From: a virus | Length of the DNA stretch: 64,000 bases | Reading direction: 5' to 3' (one strand) | IMG/VR virus record: IMGVR_UViG_3300037882_001770 | Location: 1 to 64,000 of that record | Part shown: positions 12,442 through 21,829 of the stretch, piece by piece | Layout of the letters: each line of letters begins with the position of its first letter | Position numbering within the stretch: position 1 is the first letter of the stretch | Made by a program: the position numbers and the translations under genes | The notes under the pieces: model-generated | Databases searched by the model: none | Told to the model about the DNA's origin: nothing | The model's input: the letters and a program-made list of their open reading frames with translations, nothing else

Positions 12442-14611
12442 CATAAGTGGCCAGCCACTCCCAGTCATAGGATTTTTTAAGTTCTTCAAAGTTTCCGCCA
12501 ACCGATTCATAGTAGTGTACCGCATCCTCTGCGCCCTTGATTGACCATTGCTCGGGTGTGTTATCCTTGTTGAGCCATTGTTTTAATCTGTATTCGTTTT
12601 CAATATTTGGCAAACTGTGTTTCAATTTGATACACTCGCGGAACGCAGTACGCCAACACATCCATGCTGTTGTATGATAGTTGGCCATACCAGATAGTAT
12701 AGGAACTACTTCGTGTGCTTGATCTAGCGTAAAGTCTAATCCTTCGGCAGTATTGGACATGACCAATTCCTTATTATAAGCGATCATGGCTTGATGCCCA
12801 TATACTAACTCGTTTACAGGATTGTATGCGTGGAATATGTAGTGTTTAGATTCTTGTAAGCGATCCGGTTGCCAGTCCCAGTCAAAGTTGGGATTAACTT
12901 CTAACTTGGCAAACACCGCAAAGAACCAAGGTGTAGTACTTAACTCTGCAGCTGCTCGATACGCAGCTACACGCCCGTTAACTCCACTACTGCGATGTAT
13001 ATTGTTTGCAATACTCACATGTGGTAATTGTAGATAATTATACTCGGCATTGGATTCTCCGTTGTCAATAAACACAAGATCCAGTGGCTCGTCTGGCAAC
13101 AAATGACGCTGAGTGCGATCAATGTTAGGATAATCGTACAACTGTTTTTTAATATAAGGAACACTTACTTTAGGAACAATACAAACACTTGCGCCAGAAC
13201 TAAGAGGTACAATAGTTTTAACTTTCTCGCGCCATAACGGAACAGGCGGAACTTCTATGTTCTCAGGCAACTCCTGTGTTGTAAATATTGCCAGTGGCCC
13301 TTTCCAATCAATGGTTTGTACCGCTTCAACGTGAGTATCAAATGCATGTGTAACTGTTGGTAGTTTGCGACGCGGTACACTGGTGCCTACATAATTTATA
13401 TCGTACCAATCTAGTAATTCGCATTTTTCACTGCGGTACAAGAATGTTGGAACATGCATAAAAAATGTATCGCCGAATTTCATTCCGTCACTGGCAAATA
13501 CGTGCAGCATGGTTGCTTGCCATTGTTCTGGATGCCATGTAAAATCAAAATTAGTATAGTCACATACACTACTACATATCCAGACAAATTCGTGTTCTTC
13601 CGGTATGTTTTTTGCCAAGCGGCGCAAGGTATCCAAATAGTTGTCAAAGTATCGAACTGTCTTATTTGCATTAGGAACTTGGCCTGCGTTGCCGTCCATG
13701 TGATCCAATTCGTATATTGCTGTGGCAACTCTTTCTGTGCGTATCTTGATTTGATCCACATACTTTATATCCGTTGCTCCGGGCATGCGATATTGCGGGC
13801 CACCTGTCTTTTGATGCTGAGTAGCAAATTGATAAATGTACGGCGGACTTCCTGGATCCGGACACCAAGAGAAGTCTATGTCTGCAGAATCGACACTGTC
13901 GGGCACGGTCCATAAGGTTTTATCAGCCAGCAGATCAGCTCGAGGGTATCGCATAAACTTACGCTCGGTTGCACCGTCAGCATGATATTCCACAGTGGGC
14001 ATGGTTTCTGCACGATGCCACTGATTGCCAAATACGTAAATGTAAGGAGGGTCTCCTGGATCTGGTCTCCACGAGTAGTTCCACTCACAATCAACTAGTA
14101 TATGCCAGTGATTATCGTGACGTTCTAGCAGTGTTGCTTGAGGCTTGTCTACAAATTTACGTTCAGTTGCGCCCGGTACATGATATTCTATTGTGGGCAT
14201 TTTGTTTGCAGGCCACCACTGATTACCAAACACATAAATGAATGGCGGATCCAGCGGATGTGGATGCCATGTATAGTCAAACTCTATTCCTTCAACCAAC
14301 TGTTTGTAGTTTTCTTGTCGTTCACGATTGGGCAACACTTTGGTATGAAATTTATACTCAAGTTTGCTGGCATGTTTAGGAACCAAGTAAGTGCCTGAGT
14401 ATGCGTGATGCTGACTTGGCCAGGTGTGAGTATATTGACTTTCCCACGGAACCGGCTCCCAAAGAAAATCCCATCCAGTGTAGTCCGATAAGTAACTTAC
14501 CCACCAGAAATATCTTGTTTTACTTAACTGTTGTGCATGTTCAATAGAAGTTGCTTCTTGCTCGTGTGCAAAAAGATTAGGTTTAACTCCGAAATAAAAA
14601 ACGTCAAACAT
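12407..14611 (-). CDS. Large repeat-containing protein with glycosyltransferase-like C-terminus (734 aa)
   Basis: The N-terminal two thirds carry repeated units built around [FW]-[DN]-[YF]-[ST]-W-x-P-[DH]-P, PP[YF]IY.F, MPT[IV]EYH and GATERKF. There are two near-identical copies (about 108-156 and 175-222), a third at 245-288, and weaker ones near 44-88, 355-395 and 576-620. The C-terminal third (about 505-720) has LDLVFIDNGES, then RVAAYRAAAELSTTPWFFAV, which resembles the opening of the GT-A-like protein at 31311-32237, where a DGDN motif follows. Here no clear DxD is present, so catalytic activity is uncertain. Start codons overlap with the divergent gene at 14610. A role in glycan transfer or recognition is inferred. 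Confidence 0.65.
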   Translation of the reverse strand: MFDVFYFGVKPNLFAHEQEATSIEHAQQLSKTRYFWWVSYLSDYTGWDFLWEPVPWESQYTHTWPSQHHAYSGTYLVPKHASKLEYKFHTKVLPNRERQENYKQLVEGIEFDYTWHPHPLDPPFIYVFGNQWWPANKMPTIEYHVPGATERKFVDKPQATLLERHDNHWHILVDCEWNYSWRPDPGDPPYIYVFGNQWHRAETMPTVEYHADGATERKFMRYPRADLLADKTLWTVPDSVDSADIDFSWCPDPGSPPYIYQFATQHQKTGGPQYRMPGATDIKYVDQIKIRTERVATAIYELDHMDGNAGQVPNANKTVRYFDNYLDTLRRLAKNIPEEHEFVWICSSVCDYTNFDFTWHPEQWQATMLHVFASDGMKFGDTFFMHVPTFLYRSEKCELLDWYDINYVGTSVPRRKLPTVTHAFDTHVEAVQTIDWKGPLAIFTTQELPENIEVPPVPLWREKVKTIVPLSSGASVCIVPKVSVPYIKKQLYDYPNIDRTQRHLLPDEPLDLVFIDNGESNAEYNYLQLPHVSIANNIHRSSGVNGRVAAYRAAAELSTTPWFFAVFAKLEVNPNFDWDWQPDRLQESKHYIFHAYNPVNELVYGHQAMIAYNKELVMSNTAEGLDFTLDQAHEVVPILSGMANYHTTAWMCWRTAFRECIKLKHSLPNIENEYRLKQWLNKDNTPEQWSIKGAEDAVHYYESVGGNFEELKKSYDWEWLATYAMIKRNLTPDQ
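13748..14299 (-). repeat. Internal protein-coding repeats, three clear copies
   Basis: Within the 734-residue protein, residues about 105-288 contain three tandem units of about 65 residues. Each has an aromatic-D/N-Y/F-S/T-W entry, PD/HP, PP-aromatic-IY, [VQ]F, and a GAT-[ED]-[RI]-K-[FY] exit. The first two also share FGNQW and MPT.EYH at near-identical positions; the third is degenerate in the middle. Confidence 0.8.
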
Positions 14612-15701
14612 GATTAGAATAGATGAAATTTACAACCATACATTTTGGCCTTGGATAAACCGGCACAAAGCCGGTACGAGAATGCTGTACTGCGATCCAC
14701 CTGGTAGGTCAGATCCTGAAAGTTTATGCGTGTTTGGCAAATCAACTTCCATAGAAACCGACTATGTGTTTTTTCACGATCAAGAACCGATACATATGGA
14801 TTTGCATGAACCTTTATTTAATGATGTTATGATTCGTACTGGAGATTTATCAGACCACACTAGAGGACACATAATTGTTAGCGAACAAGGACAATTTGCC
14901 GACCAACTGACTGAGAAGTACGGGTGGAAACAACACTACTATTTTTATCATGGCTGGGCCTGCCAGGATTGGTTTCGTGGTTACGATAAAGCATTTTTAA
15001 TTCCCAGAGCCGAAGATCGCAAGCCCAATAAAACGTTTATGAGTCCGAATCGTATTATTGCTGGCAAAAGAGATCATCGTGTGTTATTTCTTTATAATGT
15101 ATTCAAAAATAAATTGGAACAAAATCATATCAGTGCTCCAAGAATCTGCACCTACGAAAATGTAGATATATCTAGTATAGCACAAAAATACATCAATGTA
15201 TACCAGGATATAACCGATGTGTTTACGCAGGCCGAACTGCCAAGACTATTTGTAGGCGAAGACCAACAAGAAATGGCATCGTGCTGGCTGACCAACTTTG
15301 CCGAAGCGCAGGATAGTTTAGTGTATGTCCCAACCGAAACTGTTTATTTTGGAAACAGATTACACATCACTGAAAAAACATTCAAGGCTATTGCATTAGA
15401 AATGCCGTTTGTGTTAGTAGCACCAGCTGGCAGCTTAGAGTACATGCGCAGGTATGGATTTCAAACCTTTGGATCAATATTTGATGAGAGCTACGACGAA
15501 GAAACTAACGACATTCGTCGAATTGAAAAAGTTACCAAACTGCTTAAAGATTTAGATAATCTTACTGTGAAAGAGCGGCGAGAGATCCACCATGCATGTC
15601 TAGACACGGTCAAACACAACTATCATCATTTTTACAATGGCGGACTCACTGAAATACTGTGGAATGAATTAATCAACATGATGTACGAGCTTAGAGTTTA
15701 A
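14610..15701 (+). CDS. Glycosyltransferase-like protein, GT-B-type C-terminus (363 aa)
   Basis: The C-terminal third has ITEKTFKAIALEMPFVLVA, then GSLEYMRRYGFQTFG and FDESYDEE, a block shared with the proteins at 15721-16869 and 28189-29334. In GT-B enzymes such as alpha-1,3-fucosyltransferases, a comparable block carries the nucleotide-sugar contacts, so all three are probably glycosyltransferases; this is inference from the shared block. The N-terminal part has no recognised motif (FFHDQEPIHMD). The start codon overlaps that of the opposite-strand gene at 14611 within one CATG. Confidence 0.6.
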   Translation: MIRIDEIYNHTFWPWINRHKAGTRMLYCDPPGRSDPESLCVFGKSTSIETDYVFFHDQEPIHMDLHEPLFNDVMIRTGDLSDHTRGHIIVSEQGQFADQLTEKYGWKQHYYFYHGWACQDWFRGYDKAFLIPRAEDRKPNKTFMSPNRIIAGKRDHRVLFLYNVFKNKLEQNHISAPRICTYENVDISSIAQKYINVYQDITDVFTQAELPRLFVGEDQQEMASCWLTNFAEAQDSLVYVPTETVYFGNRLHITEKTFKAIALEMPFVLVAPAGSLEYMRRYGFQTFGSIFDESYDEETNDIRRIEKVTKLLKDLDNLTVKERREIHHACLDTVKHNYHHFYNGGLTEILWNELINMMYELRV

Positions 15702-15720
15702 TTTTGTAGCTGATCGTATT

Positions 15721-16869
15721 GTGCGTAACAAAGCCTATCCAGCACTGGCACAGTGGCAGGCCGATCCGTATACCCCCAAATGGAGACAATTTGTTAACCA
15801 TTGGCCCAATACTGTTCCGTGTGAGTTACACGAACACTGTGCTACACACAATTTTCCGTACCAGTTACAAACTACAAAAGATACATATACTCGGCATGAC
15901 TTTTATACAATAGGGTTGGGATTTTTTAATTTTGATGTGGATTATTTTGGTCTATTAGATTTAGATATTCTTCGTGAGTTACAACAGTTAAATCTACGAG
16001 TGTTGTTCTATTATCACGAAGGTGACAATCCTTATCAAATTAAACAACGGTTGGATACCCTGTGCGTTGCTCATCGATTGAGTACAGATTGTTATCGTTT
16101 CGTTAGCGGAAATACCGCTGCTGACCGTATAAAAAACTTTGCTTGGTTTCCAGATCATGAACTGCTGTATTGGCATCGTAATCGATCAATTCCAGCAGAG
16201 CCAGTTAACGTAACTCCTCGGCAATATGATTTTACCTTGCTAAGCCGTACACACAAATGGTGGCGTGCCACTGTGGTCACAGATTTACATCGCACAGGAT
16301 TGTTGGACTGTAGTCAATGGAGCTACAATATCATTGATATAGGTGATTGTGAAGAAGATAATCCTATAGAAGTTGACAGCTTTGATAATTTACGTAACGA
16401 CATGCACTCATTTTTAACGCATGCTCCATATAGTTGTGATAGTTTGTCTTCGGATCAGCACAATGATCACCATCTGACAGAAAGTTCACACTACACAAAT
16501 AGCTACTTTAATATAGTGTTAGAAACACACTTTGATGCTGATGGGTCTGGTGGCGCATTCTTGACCGAAAAGACTTTTAAACCAATCAAGCATGCTCAAC
16601 CATTTGTTGTAATAGGTGCTCCGGGCAGTTTGTCTGCGCTGAGAGATTTAGGTTACCGCACATTTGATCATGTTATAGACACCGGCTACGATACTATACA
16701 AAACAATACCCAACGCTGGCAAGCTGTTAAATCTACCATTGAGCAAATTAAACAAAATCCTGCAGAATATTTTGCTCAATGCCTTGATGACGTACAACAT
16801 AACCAGCAATTATTTTTATCCAGCAAATACAACCGATTAAATAGATTACTTGAAAGATTACAAACATGA
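15721..16869 (+). CDS. Glycosyltransferase-like protein, GT-B-type C-terminus (about 382 aa)
   Basis: Carries the shared block LTEKTFKPIKHAQPFVVIG, then APGSLSALRDLGYRTFD and DTGYDTI near the C-terminus, paralogous to the neighbouring 14610-15701 protein. The N-terminal half is unrelated in detail. No ATG is available in frame; GTG 15721 is the best start but lacks a clear ribosome site, and the frame is open back to 15682, so a start at ATT or TTA upstream is not excluded. The stop overlaps the amidinotransferase start (ATGA). Confidence 0.6.
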   Translation: MRNKAYPALAQWQADPYTPKWRQFVNHWPNTVPCELHEHCATHNFPYQLQTTKDTYTRHDFYTIGLGFFNFDVDYFGLLDLDILRELQQLNLRVLFYYHEGDNPYQIKQRLDTLCVAHRLSTDCYRFVSGNTAADRIKNFAWFPDHELLYWHRNRSIPAEPVNVTPRQYDFTLLSRTHKWWRATVVTDLHRTGLLDCSQWSYNIIDIGDCEEDNPIEVDSFDNLRNDMHSFLTHAPYSCDSLSSDQHNDHHLTESSHYTNSYFNIVLETHFDADGSGGAFLTEKTFKPIKHAQPFVVIGAPGSLSALRDLGYRTFDHVIDTGYDTIQNNTQRWQAVKSTIEQIKQNPAEYFAQCLDDVQHNQQLFLSSKYNRLNRLLERLQT

Positions 16870-17885
16870 TTAACAGTTATACCTCGTGGCAACCATTAGA
16901 AGAAGTTATTGTAGGCCGTGCTTACAGCCCTGATTATTTTGATTTTATTGATAACCCACAAGTACGCAATCAGCTACAGCAAATTCTGTCAGAGACCGAA
17001 GAAGATCTAAACAATCTTCAAAAAACCATCGAAACCTATGGTGCACGAGTTCGTCGTCCACATCTTCCCAGCAAAGACAGCTTTGTCTGGCATCAGACTG
17101 AAGGTGGTGGAGCTCCGTTGCCTCCGTTAACTCCCAGAGATTGGCAAATCAGTTTGGGAGACAAACTATTGCGTGTGTTGGCCATGCCCGAGCTGGACGA
17201 AATTTGTGCAGACTTTGCAGATCAAGTTGTCAATCCACACAAGAGTGCATGGGATCAGGATTGTATTTTAAATCAAGCCAGCGCCAGTTGTATTGTGCGT
17301 GTGGGCACAGATGTATTTTTTGACAACAGCGATTTTTTACGTCCAGAGCAAACACAATGGATTGTGGATAATTGCCTGGATAGTCGTTATCGCATTCACG
17401 AAGCAGTAACAGACGGCCACGGAGATGCGGTATTTGCTATTCTCAAACCCGGAGTTATTTTAAGCAGCAAGCACGATGTCAATTTGGATCTTGCCAAGGA
17501 CTTTCCAGGATGGGAAGTTCTTAAGATCTGGGATAGTAGTATTTGGGCAGCTATGGAAGTGGGCAAGTTCAAGTATGAAGAAAGTCCAGGTGCTTGGTAT
17601 GTACAAGGACAAACACCCACAGCCGAGTTCTCACAGTTTGTAGACACTTACTTGAACAAGTGGACTGGCTTTGTGGCCGAAACTGTGTTTGATGTCAACT
17701 GTTTGGTACTGGATGAAGAAAATGTCATTTTCTCAGCCTACAACAAAGATGTTTTTGATTTTTGTAAAAAGCACAAAATCAATCCTATTATTTCAGAATT
17801 GCGACACAGCTACTTCTGGGATGGCGGTATCAGTTGTTGTACACAAGACTTGACACGACGTGGCGGTTTAGAAACTTATCTCTAA
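16866..17885 (+). CDS. Amidinotransferase family protein (339 aa)
   Basis: The N-terminus NSYTSWQPLEEVIVGRA is the typical opening of the glycine/inosamine amidinotransferase family. A WDQDCIL segment near residue 130, DGHGDAVF with His185 and a C-terminal GGISCCTQDL with Cys324/Cys325 supply the Asp/His/Cys catalytic set; in known members the last motif is GG..HC.T, so Cys325 is the likely nucleophile. The enzyme moves an amidino group from arginine to an amine, as in creatine, streptomycin or saxitoxin synthesis. It follows two glycosyltransferase-like genes; the acceptor could be an amino sugar made by the gene at 11359. Confidence 0.85.
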   Translation: MINSYTSWQPLEEVIVGRAYSPDYFDFIDNPQVRNQLQQILSETEEDLNNLQKTIETYGARVRRPHLPSKDSFVWHQTEGGGAPLPPLTPRDWQISLGDKLLRVLAMPELDEICADFADQVVNPHKSAWDQDCILNQASASCIVRVGTDVFFDNSDFLRPEQTQWIVDNCLDSRYRIHEAVTDGHGDAVFAILKPGVILSSKHDVNLDLAKDFPGWEVLKIWDSSIWAAMEVGKFKYEESPGAWYVQGQTPTAEFSQFVDTYLNKWTGFVAETVFDVNCLVLDEENVIFSAYNKDVFDFCKKHKINPIISELRHSYFWDGGISCCTQDLTRRGGLETYL

Positions 17886-17894
17886 TACTGTAAA

Positions 17895-19067
17895 TTATTT
17901 TGTAAACTCTGGCCACAATGCGTCAAACGACAGGCCAGGTGGCGGCATTGTTTGTTCTTGCCGAGCGTGCCATTGTGCCAGCTGTGCCACAGAAGTAATG
18001 TTAATCGCTGGCAGTGCCAATTGAGCACGATATCGTTTTAATATATCCAGACTTAATCGATATGTGTTAGCCGGATCGCTTTCGTATTTTGCCAACACAA
18101 GATCAATTTCTTCTTGCGCACGAGTTTTTAGTACGTTGGGCAATTTGCGAACATCCAGCACCGGCGGATCTATCAAATCGCACCAGTATATTTCAATATT
18201 ATAAAGTCGACAGAACTCAAAATAATCAACTAGATCAAATGCACAGTAGATAGAATAAGCAGGATGTGCTACTATGTGTTGTTGATCGTCTTTCATTAGT
18301 TGTAGATTACGTTTGAATATTTCCCAACTTGCACCACGTCTGACGTACTCGAACTTGGCTGGATCTGCATTGTCAAAACTAATTTGCCAGGCCACACTGG
18401 GCCATTTACGTAGTTCTTGATAGATGGCATTTTTAGTCAGATCTATACTTAAATTAGTAGTAACAACTACCTTGGCCTGAGTAGAATCAATCTCTTTGAG
18501 AAATTCCAATAATCCTGGCTGCAACAACGGCTCGCCACCGCCGAGAGTTAATCCTATTAGGCTATCACGATTGTCCTTGGCCAGTTGTATTAAATCATCT
18601 GATTTGTTACGCACATGGGTAATTGGAATTTTTTTTATGTGTTGCCATGCAGTACTAGTTTCTGGATTACAGTAGGTACAAGTTAAATTACATAAATTAG
18701 TCCAACATACCGTAAGATTAATTAGTTTAAAAAAGTTGATGTCTAGATCAATTTGATCCATTAGGTTAGCTGGTATGCGCCGAGTCAGTCTGGCACTATT
18801 CCCGCCCGTTGATTCGTTGTGTTGGCAGCTTTGGCAAAAGCTGTGCCATTCGCCTTGTGCTATAGTTTCTTTAAGTTCTTTTAATGTTGGGCCATTGATA
18901 ATAGATTGTATGCTTTGTTGTTTGATTGATCCTAGCGAGTTTTGTTTGTTATTCAGATAGTTCCAACCATAGCTATGTAGGCACGGCAATACTTGTCCTG
19001 TTTGATCTATATTCAACGTAGTCCACGGCTCTGGACAAAATGTTGGGCTCTTTGTTATTTTAGACAT
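17895..19067 (-). CDS. Radical SAM protein with N-terminal cysteine region (390 aa)
   Basis: The radical SAM core is set by CNLTCTYC (Cys126, Cys130, Cys133; CxxxCxxC), followed by the LTLGGGEPL glycine-rich SAM contact. Before it lie Cys11 (FCPEPW), Cys29 (LPC) and Cys78/Cys81 (CQSC), a likely auxiliary iron-sulphur or zinc site placed N-terminal, as in twitch-type proteins. It is the last gene of the minus-strand operon, overlapping the SGNH gene start by 8 nt. It ends 10 bp from the convergent amidinotransferase gene. Substrate unknown. Confidence 0.85.
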   Translation of the reverse strand: MSKITKSPTFCPEPWTTLNIDQTGQVLPCLHSYGWNYLNNKQNSLGSIKQQSIQSIINGPTLKELKETIAQGEWHSFCQSCQHNESTGGNSARLTRRIPANLMDQIDLDINFFKLINLTVCWTNLCNLTCTYCNPETSTAWQHIKKIPITHVRNKSDDLIQLAKDNRDSLIGLTLGGGEPLLQPGLLEFLKEIDSTQAKVVVTTNLSIDLTKNAIYQELRKWPSVAWQISFDNADPAKFEYVRRGASWEIFKRNLQLMKDDQQHIVAHPAYSIYCAFDLVDYFEFCRLYNIEIYWCDLIDPPVLDVRKLPNVLKTRAQEEIDLVLAKYESDPANTYRLSLDILKRYRAQLALPAINITSVAQLAQWHARQEQTMPPPGLSFDALWPEFTK

Positions 19068-19764
19068 TGTTTCCTGATAGATAATCGTGTATTTTTTTTG
19101 CTACGTATTTGTGCCCGTCAACTGACATGTGGCCTCCGGGACAGACTGGAATGTGCTCGGTCCATGTTAACATGTGTTCGTGTGGGAACCCAGGATAATT
19201 TTTGACTTGAATTAAATTTTCAAATTTATTTAAACGGGCAAATACCCCGGGGTAAAACCAAGTTTCGCAACTGTTGATAAACAGATATTTTTGACCTATT
19301 GTTCTAAAATGATTTTGCAGAGCAATTACCTGTGCAAACTGTTTATCAAATTGATGGTTATCATCGTAATGATGCTTAATATAATCATTTAACCACGGCA
19401 TGCGTTTTAATAACACCAGGCTGTTGACCGTAAACGGTAAATCCTTGCCCTGGTAAAATAAGTCAAATCGAGGCATTGCGGTCCATGCACATATTACTAA
19501 ACTATATTGTTGATCTACAGTTTCTGTCATGGCCATGCGAAAGATTCGATCATTGCTGCCGCCTATCAGACTGAGATTAACAACCGGCGTGTTTTGAAGT
19601 TTTCCAAGCAGCTCTGGCCAAGCCAATTGGCTAGGAGCAAGCGGCAGTATTTGTGCGACTCGATTATCAAAATATTCATTTCCTAACTCAGTGGTCACCG
19701 TAGCAGGTACGTCGGGCAATTCTAACCCAAATGAATTGCTGTCACCTATTACTAATATAGTCAT
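19060..19764 (-). CDS. SGNH/GDSL hydrolase-like protein (234 aa)
   Basis: Block I is IGDSNSFG with nucleophile Ser9; block III is GGSND around Asn71; block V is SVDGH with Asp216 and His218. That is the full SGNH hydrolase set at the expected spacing. Such enzymes add or remove acyl groups (often O-acetyl) on sugars or lipids. The gene is coupled to the 2OG oxygenase gene upstream (ATGA overlap) within the sugar-modification operon, so a sugar O-acyl esterase or transferase role is plausible but inferred. Confidence 0.8.
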   Translation of the reverse strand: MTILVIGDSNSFGLELPDVPATVTTELGNEYFDNRVAQILPLAPSQLAWPELLGKLQNTPVVNLSLIGGSNDRIFRMAMTETVDQQYSLVICAWTAMPRFDLFYQGKDLPFTVNSLVLLKRMPWLNDYIKHHYDDNHQFDKQFAQVIALQNHFRTIGQKYLFINSCETWFYPGVFARLNKFENLIQVKNYPGFPHEHMLTWTEHIPVCPGGHMSVDGHKYVAKKIHDYLSGNNV

Positions 19765-20324
19765 GCACGGTTGTACCTAAGATATACGCTATTGCGTTGC
19801 ATGCCAGGAGGAACTGGTGTTGCTAATCCATGCAATACCTGTCCTGGCTTTTCAAAAAAATATCCAAAGTTATTTCGATAAGGGAGTTGTAATAGTATTT
19901 TGTCTGGGGTTTGATATATTGTAGTGCCCAATATTGGACCATTCCATTTTGCAGATTCTCGAGACATGTATATTTGTACTGCGTAATCAAAAAAATCAGG
20001 ATCCTGGTGTGGACTGATAGTGTATCCTTCAAAGTCGGCCCAAAGACTTATTCCTGCAGGGATGACCGGCCTCCCCAACATGCCGTTAATTTCTTTTAAT
20101 ATTTCAGAGCTAGCAGCGTAAGATACTATTTGATCGACAATCTTGCTTTTTCCTCGATACAAACGTCGACCTGCGCGATGACTAAAAACTTCAGTATCGG
20201 GCCAATCTGTGTCATCTATATTGTCAAATATAGAGAGTACTTGTTCTGCTAATTCTGCGGTAAAAAAATTATCTAGTAGATAAATGTTGGACTGTCCTAG
20301 ATAATTGATTACTGTATTCTTCAT
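19761..20324 (-). CDS. 2-oxoglutarate/Fe(II)-dependent oxygenase (prolyl-hydroxylase-like, 187 aa)
   Basis: The iron-binding triad is visible: His106-x-Asp108 in SPHQDPD and His165 in VLHGLATP, with Arg177 in QRNSVYLRY for 2-oxoglutarate binding. Spacing and size fit the prolyl-4-hydroxylase-like subfamily. It should hydroxylate a carbon of a small molecule, sugar, peptide or nucleic acid; the substrate is not indicated. It starts one base into the stop of the carbamoyltransferase gene (TAATG) and overlaps the SGNH gene by ATGA. Confidence 0.8.
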   Translation of the reverse strand: MKNTVINYLGQSNIYLLDNFFTAELAEQVLSIFDNIDDTDWPDTEVFSHRAGRRLYRGKSKIVDQIVSYAASSEILKEINGMLGRPVIPAGISLWADFEGYTISPHQDPDFFDYAVQIYMSRESAKWNGPILGTTIYQTPDKILLQLPYRNNFGYFFEKPGQVLHGLATPVPPGMQRNSVYLRYNRA

Positions 20325-21829
20325 TAGCTACAAACCTTTACACCATATTCTTTCTCAAAACGATCTGCATCTGCGCGGTCATTAACCATGGGCTCTCCAC
20401 GTATGTTAAGACTAGTGTTTAAAAGCATAGGACATCCTGTTTCTTTGTACCACGCTTCGAGTAATCTTCTAATGCCTGAGCCATTATCTGCAACCGTTTG
20501 AATTCGGCTAGTACCATCCACATGACAGATAGCAGGAAATAAATCAGGACGGCGACAATGGGCGACAATTTGCATATAACTGCTATCACTCCAGCCCCGG
20601 GGCATAATAAAAAATTCATCCACATGCTCTGCCAGGATAACCGGTGCAAACGGTCTAAACTTTTGTCTACGCTTGATTTCATTTACTCGATCCTTTATAT
20701 CCACTCCTCGGGGGTCGGCAAGGAGACTTCTATTTCCCAGTGCTCTGGGTCCAAACTCGGCTCGACCACTAGCGACACCGACGATTCTATCACGGAGTAA
20801 ACAATCAACAAGGGCATGGACAGGATATTCTCCTGAGATGTTATGGCCAAGGTACGCATCTCGCCAGTTAACTCGTTTTCCGTAGGCCAGTGCGGCAGCA
20901 CCAAGACTGCTACCAGCGTCGCCAGGGCAAGGCATGATCCAAATGTTTTCAAAGTATTCACCGAGTTTTCTATTAGCAAGACAATTCAACGCCACGCCGC
21001 CCATGTACACTAGATTCGAACTCCAGTTAAACTCCTGAGCACGTTGCATAACACTATATATCAATTCTTCTGCCACCGATTGTGCAGCTCCGGCAATATC
21101 TTCATTGGATACGCCATACATAAATTCTTTTTCTACACCCAAGTGTAGATTTTCTTTAAATTTAAGTTCTTGTACATCGTCTACCAAATGATGTTTCATT
21201 GGGTGGGCATACACATTGCCATGAGTACTGTATGCACTCATGCCCATGGTAATATATTCTTCATCCATTGGATGCAGGCCAATTCGTTGAGTCATTGCAC
21301 TATAAAAAAGTCCAATAGAGTGTGGATATCGTTGTCTCCATAGTCGTTTGTAGATTGCGTGACCCGATCCAGTGTATTCTGCGCCCCAAATGCTAATAGT
21401 ATCAAACTCACCAATTGCATCAATTACTACCACAGTGGCACGTTCATATGGACTGGTTTGAAATCCGGCAGCTGCATGACTCAAATGGTGCGGATAACAT
21501 ACTTCATGTTCGGCCGAATTTGGATACCATGCACCAAGATGTTGAGTCAATGCGCCACGCACAGTCCACGGACCAAATTTATTTTGTCTGGTATATAGCT
21601 GTTGTAAATTGTGCATCCATGGGCGCTCATACCAGGCCACAGTATCAAACTGCCACGGGCATAGTTGTGAAACAAACTCGTCACAAAAATTACTATCATT
21701 TTTAATTTTACTGTAGCGTTCACTGTGTCCAGCAAACTCTATGTCGCCGTGACTGTTAATAACCGTGGCTGCGGCATCGTGATATCCTGCACTTAATCCT
21801 AGGGTGTACTTGACTGGCGCTCGTTTCAT
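20324..21829 (-). CDS. Carbamoyltransferase of the NodU/CmcH/TobZ family (501 aa)
   Basis: The N-terminal domain carries LGLSAGYHDAAAT, HHLSHAAAGF and VVIDAIGEFDT, the ASKHA-like fold with metal-binding histidines. The C-terminal YrdC-like domain has SGRAEFGPRALGNRSLLADP, RPFAPVIL and MLLNTSLNIRGEP, all hallmarks of O-carbamoyltransferases. These use carbamoyl phosphate and ATP to carbamoylate a sugar, cyclitol or antibiotic hydroxyl. Length is slightly short of typical members (about 530-600). It sits directly upstream of the 2OG oxygenase gene and overlaps a 33-codon gene (ATGA). Confidence 0.93.
   Translation of the reverse strand: MKRAPVKYTLGLSAGYHDAAATVINSHGDIEFAGHSERYSKIKNDSNFCDEFVSQLCPWQFDTVAWYERPWMHNLQQLYTRQNKFGPWTVRGALTQHLGAWYPNSAEHEVCYPHHLSHAAAGFQTSPYERATVVVIDAIGEFDTISIWGAEYTGSGHAIYKRLWRQRYPHSIGLFYSAMTQRIGLHPMDEEYITMGMSAYSTHGNVYAHPMKHHLVDDVQELKFKENLHLGVEKEFMYGVSNEDIAGAAQSVAEELIYSVMQRAQEFNWSSNLVYMGGVALNCLANRKLGEYFENIWIMPCPGDAGSSLGAAALAYGKRVNWRDAYLGHNISGEYPVHALVDCLLRDRIVGVASGRAEFGPRALGNRSLLADPRGVDIKDRVNEIKRRQKFRPFAPVILAEHVDEFFIMPRGWSDSSYMQIVAHCRRPDLFPAICHVDGTSRIQTVADNGSGIRRLLEAWYKETGCPMLLNTSLNIRGEPMVNDRADADRFEKEYGVKVCS

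Noticed and set aside
13454-13915. 153-codon plus-strand frame inside the 734-residue minus-strand gene
   Set aside because: It lies entirely inside a long gene with consistent repeats on the other strand; its translation is Cys/Ile rich without domain patterns, and no ribosome site precedes it.
12442-14609. tRNA or other structured RNA genes in the window
   Set aside because: No cloverleaf with a T-loop (GTTCRA) and matching acceptor was noticed in the few intergenic spaces, which are nearly all shorter than 100 bp. I could not run a tRNA search program.
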